The position numbers and the translations under genes were made by a program. From contig SMXJ01000070.1 of NCBI GenBank assembly GCA_004356305.1, positions 1-5,612 of the forward strand: DNA of 5,612 nucleotides. The letters are read 5' to 3'. Positions 1 through 4,934 of the stretch are shown one piece after another (positions within the stretch are counted from its first letter, which is position 1; each line of letters begins with the position of its first letter). The notes beneath the pieces were generated by a model that had not been told where the DNA came from, did not search any database, and saw nothing but the letters and a program-made list of their open reading frames with translations. This stretch comes from Bacteroidota bacterium. GTDB lineage: Bacteria > Bacteroidota > Bacteroidia > Flavobacteriales > Flavobacteriaceae.

Positions 1-1
1 T

Positions 2-238
2 AAAGGGGCTATTATTACACTTACCGAGATATTAGCCGAAGAATACAAAGAAACGGGACCATCATTCAATGTTCTGGCTTTGGGTGCGGTTCAAACCGAA
101 ATGCTCGAAGAAGCTTTCCCGGGTTATGAGGCACCTATTTCAGCAGAGGAGATGGCACAATACATCATGGATTTTTCCTTGACAGGAAACAAATATTACA
201 ATGGAAAAATAATGGAAGTGTCAAGTTCAACACCTTAG
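2..238 (+). CDS. Short-chain dehydrogenase/reductase (SDR), C-terminal part
   Basis: This is the last 78 codons of a gene that begins before the window; the frame is open from base 2 to the TAG at 236-238. The reading starts KGAIITLTEILAEEY and continues NVLALGAVQTEML. This fits the second half of a classical SDR: the helix that follows the YxxxK active site, then the strand and PG-type turn before the substrate loop. The first visible Lys (bases 2-4) is at the place where the catalytic Lys of YxxxK is expected, but the Tyr is outside the window, so this is inferred. The end, NKYYNGKIMEVSSSTP, resembles the SDR C-terminus, where the usual text is close to 'tGq.i.vdgG'. Such enzymes are cytoplasmic NAD(P)H-dependent oxidoreductases; the substrate cannot be told. 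The next gene starts 8 bp after the stop, so the two are probably co-transcribed. The family call is fairly sure, the specific function unknown. Confidence 0.75.
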   Translation, partial: KGAIITLTEILAEEYKETGPSFNVLALGAVQTEMLEEAFPGYEAPISAEEMAQYIMDFSLTGNKYYNGKIMEVSSSTP

Positions 239-246
239 ATTTGTAG

Positions 247-843
247 ATGAACCAGACACTCACAAAATACATCCCAAAAGCTTCTGTAGAGACAGCTTTT
301 CATCTCTTAAAATCCAACAACGTCAATCTTAAAGTAGTCAATCAACGGGTAACTCGTCATGGTGATTATCGGAAAATGCCGAATGGACAGAATCAGATCA
401 CTGTAAACGCAAATCTCAACCCGTATCGTTTCTTGGTTACTTTGGTCCATGAGATCGCCCATTTGCAGGCTTTTATATCCTATGGTAAATTTATCAAACC
501 GCATGGTCAAGAATGGAAACATACATTTCAGCGATTGATGTTACCATTTTTACGACCCGAAGTTTTTCCAGATCAGTTGCTGCCGGTTTTAGCTATTCAT
601 TTTAAAAATCCGAAAGCAAGCAGTGATACAGATACCAAATTGTCATTAGCGTTGAAGCAATACGACCCACCCAACGATAAAAACTATATCTTTGAGATAC
701 CCTATGGTGGCACGTTTCGTCTGTACAATGGAAAGATCTTCAAACGAGGTAATATAAGAGTGAAACGATACGAATGCCTGGAAGTTGACACGGGTCGTTT
801 GTATTTATTCAACCCAAATGCTGAAGTCGATTTATTGAATTAA
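247..843 (+). CDS. SprT-like zinc metallopeptidase domain protein
   Basis: This 198-residue cytoplasmic protein carries the SprT/Spartan-type zinc site. HEIAH lies at residues 68-72 (H68, E69 and H72), followed by PHGQEW at 85-90, which supplies the third ligand H86 and the conserved Trp of the H..W motif. In eukaryotes the related SPRTN domain cuts DNA-protein crosslinks; the role of the bacterial members is poorly known, so no substrate is assigned. The part after the protease core (about 120-198) contains KASSDTDT and NDKNYIFEIPYGGTF and ends FNPNAEVDLLN. I recall these as well conserved in flavobacterial homologues. SprT proteins often end in a zinc ribbon with CxxC pairs; this tail has a single Cys (C177), so any ribbon is degenerate. 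The ATG at 247 is preferred because MNQTLTKYIP matches the expected N-terminus, although no good Shine-Dalgarno is visible. The 8-bp gap to the SDR gene suggests one operon. Confidence 0.85.
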   Translation: MNQTLTKYIPKASVETAFHLLKSNNVNLKVVNQRVTRHGDYRKMPNGQNQITVNANLNPYRFLVTLVHEIAHLQAFISYGKFIKPHGQEWKHTFQRLMLPFLRPEVFPDQLLPVLAIHFKNPKASSDTDTKLSLALKQYDPPNDKNYIFEIPYGGTFRLYNGKIFKRGNIRVKRYECLEVDTGRLYLFNPNAEVDLLN

Positions 844-983
844 TTATAAACCTAAGGTGAGAAGACCCCGGTAGGACGATGGAAGATCAATTGAACCGGA
901 AATTCGAATTTCGAAGGGGATGTTTTTAATATGAGGGAGTAATAATAAATAATAAGATCCTCTAAAACACAGGGGAGTACAGA
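844..983 (+). other. Intergenic gap between the SprT-like gene and manC
   Basis: These 140 bases hold no convincing gene. They include a perfect 14-bp palindrome GAAATTCGAATTTC (899-912), part of a near-tandem TTCGAA t TTCGAA (903-915), a possible CCGGT/ACCGG pairing (868-872 with 895-899), and an AT-rich stretch at 940-960. I see no TAnnTTTG promoter element, so it is unclear whether manC has its own promoter or is read from upstream. A 16-codon frame starting ATG at 879 exists but has nothing to support it. Confidence 0.4.
971..977 (+). promoter_or_regulatory. Shine-Dalgarno sequence of manC
   Basis: AGGGGAG lies 6 bases before the ATG at 984. It is the only strong purine-rich ribosome binding site in the window and fixes the start of manC. 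The other genes, as is usual in Bacteroidota, have weak or no such motif. Confidence 0.6.
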
Positions 984-2063
984 ATGAATAACAACTATCA
1001 CGCAGTTATCATGGCAGGAGGAATCGGTTCCCGATTTTGGCCCGTTAGCACGACTCAGCTTCCAAAGCAGTTTCATGATATGCTGGGTACCGGAAAAACG
1101 CTCCTCCAAAAGACTTTTTCTCGCCTTTCTAACATAGTTCCGTCATCGAATATACTGATCCTCACTAACGAGAGATACCTGGATCTGTGTTTGCAACAAC
1201 TCCCTGAAATTTCTGAGAGTCAGATAATACTAGAACCCGCTATGCGAAATACGGCTCCCTGTATTTTACTTTCAGCTTTAAAAATTTACAAAGAGAATCC
1301 CAAAGCATTGATGTTGGTGGCTCCCAGTGATCATTGGATTGAAGATGAAACAGCTTTCAAAAACGATGTACTCACTTGTTTTGAGGCATGTCAAAATCAA
1401 GATATACTCGTGACATTGGGTATTCAACCTACTTTTCCGAATACGGGATATGGTTATATCGAAAATGATAAAGAAGATACAGCAGAACTAAAAAGTGTGA
1501 AACAATTTCGGGAAAAACCGGATTATAAAACGGCGAAAGAATTTTTGACCGGGGGTAATTTTCTTTGGAATGCAGGTATATTTCTATGGAGTGTCAAAAG
1601 TATCGTAACAGCTTTTGAGCGACTAATGCCTTCCTTGCATGCTCTTTTTTCTGCAGGGCTTCCCGTTTTAAATACTTCCGAAGAAAAATTATTTATCGAA
1701 AAAAATTATGTGAAAGCCGAGAATATATCCATTGACTACGGCATTTTGGAAAAAGCTGAAAATGTCTACGTCAAAAAAGCTACTTTCGATTGGAATGATC
1801 TAGGCACCTGGGGAGCGTTATATGATAAATTGAATAAAGATGATGCCCAAAATGCGGTGGTTCGGGCCCTTCCATATCTTAAGAATGCAAAAAGGAATAT
1901 GATATTCTCTTCTTCGGAAAAGTTGGTGGTAGTAGAGGGTATGGACGATTTCATCATAGTGGATAAGGACAATGTTTTGCTGATTTTTCCGAAAGGAAAA
2001 GAACAAGACATCAAAAAATTATTAGAGGATGTATCTAAAAAATTTGGAAAAAAATATACCTAA
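984..2063 (+). CDS. manC: Mannose-1-phosphate guanylyltransferase (GDP-mannose pyrophosphorylase)
   Basis: This 359-residue cytoplasmic enzyme joins GTP and mannose-1-phosphate to give GDP-mannose and pyrophosphate, supplying activated mannose (and, through it, GDP-fucose) for surface polysaccharides and glycoproteins. The nucleotidyltransferase signature AGGIGSRFWPVS followed by LPKQF is at residues 11-30. Further family motifs follow: EPAMRNTAPC (84-93), APSDHWI (113-119), PNTGYGYIE (152-160), FREKPD (175-180), WNAGIFLW (195-202), SIDYGILEK (249-257) and DWNDLGTW (269-276). About 290-340 fits the short beta-helix end of the family. It is the short, single-domain form; the long ManC/AlgA type (about 470 residues) adds a cupin phosphomannose isomerase domain that is absent here, so isomerase activity must come from another gene. 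The ATG at 984 has a good Shine-Dalgarno. The gene is intact with all motifs in place. Confidence 0.93.
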   Translation: MNNNYHAVIMAGGIGSRFWPVSTTQLPKQFHDMLGTGKTLLQKTFSRLSNIVPSSNILILTNERYLDLCLQQLPEISESQIILEPAMRNTAPCILLSALKIYKENPKALMLVAPSDHWIEDETAFKNDVLTCFEACQNQDILVTLGIQPTFPNTGYGYIENDKEDTAELKSVKQFREKPDYKTAKEFLTGGNFLWNAGIFLWSVKSIVTAFERLMPSLHALFSAGLPVLNTSEEKLFIEKNYVKAENISIDYGILEKAENVYVKKATFDWNDLGTWGALYDKLNKDDAQNAVVRALPYLKNAKRNMIFSSSEKLVVVEGMDDFIIVDKDNVLLIFPKGKEQDIKKLLEDVSKKFGKKYT

Positions 2064-2225
2064 ATGAGCACTATCGACAAAAGCGACAAGGCGTTTGAAC
2101 AATCAAAAAAAAGCTGTGCAACACGATGTCAGGGGACTCTGACAAAGCTTGAAAACCTTTTTCTTGGAATTGTTTGTCTTTCCGGGCAGATACCCTTATG
2201 GTCAACTAACTTATCCTTCTTTTAA
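2064..2225 (+). CDS. Doubtful 53-residue ORF directly after manC; possible gene remnant
   Basis: The manC stop TAA is followed with no gap by an ATG (2064) opening 53 codons to TAA at 2223-2225. The first 16 residues (MSTIDKSDKAFEQSKK) look like a real, hydrophilic, Lys/Asp-rich N-terminus. After an A8 run (2105-2112) the text turns into Cys-containing, low-quality sequence (SCATRCQGTLTK and so on), and the frame runs 15 bases into the end of the convergent mlaF. I do not recognise it. One reading is that a gene once followed manC and only its first codons remain. My recollection is that many Flavobacteriia have a DUF389/TIGR00341 membrane protein gene here, but I see no family motif to prove that origin. 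It could equally be a chance frame. A candidate terminator for the opposite strand lies inside it. Confidence 0.25.
   Translation: MSTIDKSDKAFEQSKKSCATRCQGTLTKLENLFLGIVCLSGQIPLWSTNLSFF
2105..2150 (-). terminator. Candidate intrinsic terminator downstream of mlaF
   Basis: Read on the minus strand, AAGCT (2150-2146) can pair with AGCTT (2115-2111). Inside it TGTCAG (2144-2139) pairs with CTGACA (2132-2127) around a 6-base loop. The outer 3' arm runs straight into eight T (2112-2105), as in an intrinsic terminator. It starts about 60 bases after the mlaF stop. The stem is interrupted, with a long one-sided internal loop (2116-2126), so folding strength is uncertain. On the plus strand no T-run follows directly, so manC is less well served. 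Confidence 0.35.
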
Positions 2226-2975
2226 CTGAATATCACGAATTTTCTTAAACAGATCCGATGAATACACAAAGTCGGTAATACTTTTGTTGTCGGTTTTGAA
2301 GATCTGTGTTTTATCTCCTTCCCATGCTATTTCTCCATCTTGAAGGAAGATGATCTTTTCACCGATCTCCATCACCGAGTTCATATCGTGTGAGTTGATC
2401 ACCGTTGTCATATTGTACTCAATGGTAATTTCATGTATTAGATTATCAATGAGGATGGCTGTACGTGGGTCCAGGCCGGAGTTAGGTTCATCACAAAATA
2501 AATATTTCGGATTGTTGACGATCGCCCTGGCAATTGAAACCCTTTTTTTCATCCCTCCGGAAATTTCGGCAGGGAATTTTTTATTCACGTTTTCAAGGTT
2601 TACTCTGGACAATACCTCATTGACCCTATCGAGCATTTCGTCTTTTTTCTTTTTGGTAAACATACGTAATGGGAACATCACATTTTCTTCTATATTCAAA
2701 GAATCGAATAATGCACCTCCCTGAAAGACCATTCCCATATCTTTTCGCAAATTGCGTTTTTCGTCTTCGTCCATATCCTGCAAGGCCCTGTCCTGAAAAT
2801 AAATACGTCCCTCTTCCGGTTCAAAAAGGTCTAACAGACATTTTAGAAATACCGTTTTTCCACTACCACTTTCCCCAATGATCATGTTCGTTTTGCCTTG
2901 ATCAAAGACCGTGGAGATCCCTTTGAGGATATGATCCTTTCCAAAACTTTTATGTATGTCTTCTACTCTTATCAT
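2211..2975 (-). CDS. mlaF: ABC transporter ATP-binding protein, MlaF-like (lipid transport)
   Basis: This 254-residue cytoplasmic ATPase partners the MlaE-type permease encoded just before it; such pairs move phospholipid between the inner and outer membranes. All ABC motifs are present: Walker A GESGSGKT (34-41), Q-loop Q85 in VFQGG, signature ISGGMKKR (138-145, with the GGM form usual in MlaF), Walker B YLFCDEP (158-164, E163 catalytic), D-loop SGLD (166-169) and H-loop H196 in NSHD. The start is the ATG at 2975, giving MIRVEDIHKSFG. The frame is open 42 codons further upstream to 3101, but that stretch lies inside the mlaE coding sequence and has no ABC character. The ATG shares one base with the mlaE stop (CTAATG), which points to translational coupling. 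Mla-type systems also need an MCE-domain protein (MlaD); none follows, because the next gene is convergent. Confidence 0.92.
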   Translation of the reverse strand: MIRVEDIHKSFGKDHILKGISTVFDQGKTNMIIGESGSGKTVFLKCLLDLFEPEEGRIYFQDRALQDMDEDEKRNLRKDMGMVFQGGALFDSLNIEENVMFPLRMFTKKKKDEMLDRVNEVLSRVNLENVNKKFPAEISGGMKKRVSIARAIVNNPKYLFCDEPNSGLDPRTAILIDNLIHEITIEYNMTTVINSHDMNSVMEIGEKIIFLQDGEIAWEGDKTQIFKTDNKSITDFVYSSDLFKKIRDIQLKEG

Positions 2976-3712
2976 TAGCCAAGCAATAGGGAAGTGAGAA
3001 TAAAATTCGTTAATATTATCAACACACTGGTCCAAACAAATGCGGTAGTACTTGCTTTTCCTACCTCCAACGCTCCTCCTTTCATATAGAACCCTTGCCA
3101 TGATGGAACGGTGGCCAGGATAAAGGCAAAAACAAATGTTTTGATAAACGCATAGATCACGTGAAAGGTAATAAAGTCATTTTGTAACCCCCTAATAAAG
3201 GCTTCGGATGTACTATATCCACCATAAACACCTGCGACCCATCCACCAACAATTCCCAGGAACATAGCGATTGCAATTACAAACGGATAGAAAAGCAAGG
3301 CGATGATTTTTGGGAACACCAAATAATTCAAAGAGTTGATCCCCATTACTTCTAATGCATCAATTTGTTCGGTCACCCGCATGGAACCAATACTGGAGGT
3401 TATAAAAGATCCCATTTTCCCGGCCATAATGATGGAAATAAAAGTTGGTGCAAATTCCAGAATAATGGATTGACGCGTTGCAAAGCCTACCAAATAATCC
3501 GGGATAATAGGATTGTCTATGTTAAGGGCAGTTTGTATGGCCACAACACCTCCGACAAAAAAGGAAATAAAGGCCACGATGCCTAATGAATTGATCACAA
3601 GTTCATCAATTTCCTTGTATATGAGATCCCTTAACACAGAACCTTTGGTAGGATGGCTAAAGACTGTTCCCAGCATTAAAAAATAGGAGCCAATATCTTG
3701 GAGGTACTTCAT
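2975..3712 (-). CDS. mlaE: ABC transporter permease, MlaE/YrbE family (lipid transport)
   Basis: This 245-residue inner-membrane protein is the permease of an MCE-associated lipid transporter. The family signature is clear: AGKMGSFITSSIGSMRVTEQ at 97-116, followed by IDALEVMGINSLNYLVFPK (117-135), the stretch thought to contact the ATPase. Hydrophobic segments fit at about 41-62, 86-98, 136-162, 183-202 and 224-244, preceded by an amphipathic N-terminal helix (about 1-35). The length is slightly below the roughly 260 residues of E. coli MlaE. The ATG at 3712 is followed by MKYLQDIGSYFLML, a normal start for the family. A Bacteroidota-type promoter lies 26 bases upstream and mlaF overlaps the stop by one base, so mlaE and mlaF form a two-gene unit. 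The cargo cannot be read from sequence; phospholipid is inferred from the family. Confidence 0.92.
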   Translation of the reverse strand: MKYLQDIGSYFLMLGTVFSHPTKGSVLRDLIYKEIDELVINSLGIVAFISFFVGGVVAIQTALNIDNPIIPDYLVGFATRQSIILEFAPTFISIIMAGKMGSFITSSIGSMRVTEQIDALEVMGINSLNYLVFPKIIALLFYPFVIAIAMFLGIVGGWVAGVYGGYSTSEAFIRGLQNDFITFHVIYAFIKTFVFAFILATVPSWQGFYMKGGALEVGKASTTAFVWTSVLIILTNFILTSLLLG

Positions 3713-3737
3713 AGAATGATTTCAAAGGCTAATGTAG

Positions 3738-3745
3738 CAAAATTA
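3738..3745 (-). promoter_or_regulatory. Putative -7 promoter element of mlaEF
   Basis: On the minus strand this reads TAATTTTG, a full match to the Bacteroidota/Flavobacterium -7 consensus TAnnTTTG. It would place the transcript start near 3731-3734, about 20 bases before the mlaE ATG (3712). The -33 region, roughly 18-20 bases upstream, is only T-rich (TTTT/TTTA rather than TTTG), so the match is partial. It implies that mlaEF can be transcribed separately from the phosphatase. Confidence 0.45.
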
Positions 3746-3759
3746 ACCGATTGTTTTTT

Positions 3760-3790
3760 CAGATAAAAAATGGAAATCAAACTTTATCTG
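3760..3790 (-). terminator. Inverted repeat across the phosphatase stop codon, possible terminator or operator
   Basis: CAGATAAA (3760-3767) and TTTATCTG (3783-3790) are perfect 8-base inverted copies with a 15-base loop. One arm contains the phosphatase stop codon (3784-3786); the other lies at about the -33 position of the mlaE promoter. No T-run follows the hairpin on the minus strand (AAAAAAC follows), so it is not a classical intrinsic terminator. It could protect a 3' end, act as an operator, or be chance. Confidence 0.3.
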
Positions 3791-4863
3791 TTAAGCAATT
3801 CCATCATTTTATGGTAGATCCGGGTGTTTTCATAGATACCGCCAAACAAGTCGGCACCGGGGCCTTTAGCAAAAACAGGTACCATCGTCGCCGAATGGCC
3901 GTTAGTAGAAAATGTAGCTTTAATTTTGTTGTAATCACCACCATCATTGGCTAAAGTGAATCCTCCTGTTTCGTGGTCGGCCGTTACGATGACAAGCGTT
4001 TCGCCATTTTGATCTGCGAAGTCCAAAGCGATGCCAATAGCATTGTCAAAATCGATGAGTTCACTAATTAGGTAATCTGCATCGTTAGCGTGACCCCCCC
4101 AATCAATTTGGGATCCTTCTACCATTAAGAAGAACCCTTGTTTGTTCTGTGATAATTGTTCAATGGCCATTTGTGTTGCATTTGGTAGAAAATCGCCCCG
4201 CCCATTTAACATTTTGGGCATCCCACCGTTGGCGAGTAAAAACCCATGTTTATTTGCCGGGGCCATTTTGAGCGATGTAGTGTCAATTGAAAAACCATTG
4301 TTTTCCAACACCCTGATAAGATCCTTACCATCACTTCTATGTTTAAAGAAATTCAATCCCCCTCCGGCAAAGAAATCGATTTCTGATGCTACCAAAAAGG
4401 AAGCGATATCCTCTTCCAGCCCTCGCGATTTGGTATGTGCATAAAAACAGGCCGGTGTGGCATGGGTAATTGACGAAGTAGATACCAACCCGGTACTCAA
4501 CCCTTTTTCCGAAACTATTTCGACTATGGTTGGCACGGCCGTCGAATCAACATTCACTCCAATAGCCCCATTGTAGGTTTTTATACCACTCGCGAAGGCT
4601 GTGGCTGCTGCAGCCGAGTCTGTGATGAGACTATTCGAAGCGGAGGTTTTTATCAATCCAATTACAGGAAAGCGGTCAAAATTTGACGGATTCTCATTGA
4701 AAAACTGACTGGCGGAAATTTGACTTAGTCCGGTTCCGTCCCCGATAAACAGGATGATATTTTTAGGTTTTTTGAGAGTATTTGTTTCAGATTTGATGAC
4801 CACTTGTTGTGCAGAACAGGCCAGAAACGAAATTGAAAATAGGAGTGAAAGGAGTTCTCGCAT
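3784..4863 (-). CDS. Alkaline phosphatase, predicted periplasmic lipoprotein
   Basis: This 359-residue metal-dependent phosphomonoesterase releases phosphate from organic esters outside the cytoplasm. The start is set at the ATG at 4863, giving a lipoprotein signal peptide: RE, hydrophobic LLSLLFSISFLA, then Cys16 (FLAC; Phe at -3 is slightly unusual). The residues after Cys (SAQQ) lack the acidic surface-export signal of Bacteroidota, so a periplasmic location is more likely. The family active site is complete: metal ligand D42 (FIGDGTG), nucleophile S83 (TDSAAAATAF), H134 and T136 (THATPACFYAH), E249 (VEGSQ), D254 and H258 (DWGGHAND), D296 and H297 (TADHETGG), and H323 (NGHSATMVPVFAKGPGADLF). 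The positions equivalent to E. coli PhoA D153 and K328 are H134 and W255. A longer frame from a TTG at 4887 is rejected because that TTG lies inside the promoter element. No PHO-box-like site was recognised, so regulation by phosphate is unproven. Confidence 0.93.
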   Translation of the reverse strand: MRELLSLLFSISFLACSAQQVVIKSETNTLKKPKNIILFIGDGTGLSQISASQFFNENPSNFDRFPVIGLIKTSASNSLITDSAAAATAFASGIKTYNGAIGVNVDSTAVPTIVEIVSEKGLSTGLVSTSSITHATPACFYAHTKSRGLEEDIASFLVASEIDFFAGGGLNFFKHRSDGKDLIRVLENNGFSIDTTSLKMAPANKHGFLLANGGMPKMLNGRGDFLPNATQMAIEQLSQNKQGFFLMVEGSQIDWGGHANDADYLISELIDFDNAIGIALDFADQNGETLVIVTADHETGGFTLANDGGDYNKIKATFSTNGHSATMVPVFAKGPGADLFGGIYENTRIYHKMMELLNR

Positions 4864-4884
4864 ACAATTGGATTTATACTTTCT

Positions 4885-4892
4885 CAAAGGTA
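4885..4892 (-). promoter_or_regulatory. Putative -7 promoter element of the alkaline phosphatase gene
   Basis: On the minus strand this reads TACCTTTG, matching TAnnTTTG exactly. Upstream, TTTC (4914-4911) stands 18 bases away, one base off the TTTG of the -33 element. Transcription would begin around 4878-4881, leaving a leader of about 15-18 bases before the ATG at 4863. No Shine-Dalgarno is seen in the leader. Confidence 0.5.
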
Positions 4893-4934
4893 ATAAAACT
4901 CAATGCAAGTGAAAGTTAATCTTGGGTTATATCT

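Noticed and set aside
236..243. TAGATTTG just before the SprT-like gene matches the TAnnTTTG promoter consensus.
   Set aside because: It ends 3 bases before the ATG, so the transcript would start at or after the start codon. It also includes the SDR stop codon. Chance is more likely.
899..912. Perfect 14-bp palindrome GAAATTCGAATTTC as a regulator binding site.
   Set aside because: A palindrome of this length is not rare in AT-rich DNA of this size, there is no second copy, and no promoter is seen beside it.
879..929. 16-codon frame (MEDQLNRKFEFRRGCF) in the gap before manC, a possible leader peptide.
   Set aside because: There is no ribosome binding site, no attenuator-like structure and no biased codon run; too short to support.
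852..1109. 85-codon minus-strand frame across the gap and the manC start.
   Set aside because: It overlaps the conserved manC N-terminal signature, has no recognisable motif and has the composition of an antisense shadow.
2976..3101. 42-codon N-terminal extension of mlaF.
   Set aside because: It lies wholly within the conserved mlaE 3' end in another frame and has no family similarity.
4094..4100. C7 run in the phosphatase gene as a possible phase-variation site or frameshift.
   Set aside because: It encodes the conserved DWGGHAND metal motif in frame. The gene is intact and one short run is no sign of phase variation.
4864..4887. TTG start giving the phosphatase eight more residues.
   Set aside because: The TTG is part of the -7 promoter element, and the extension would put charged, polar residues before the signal peptide.
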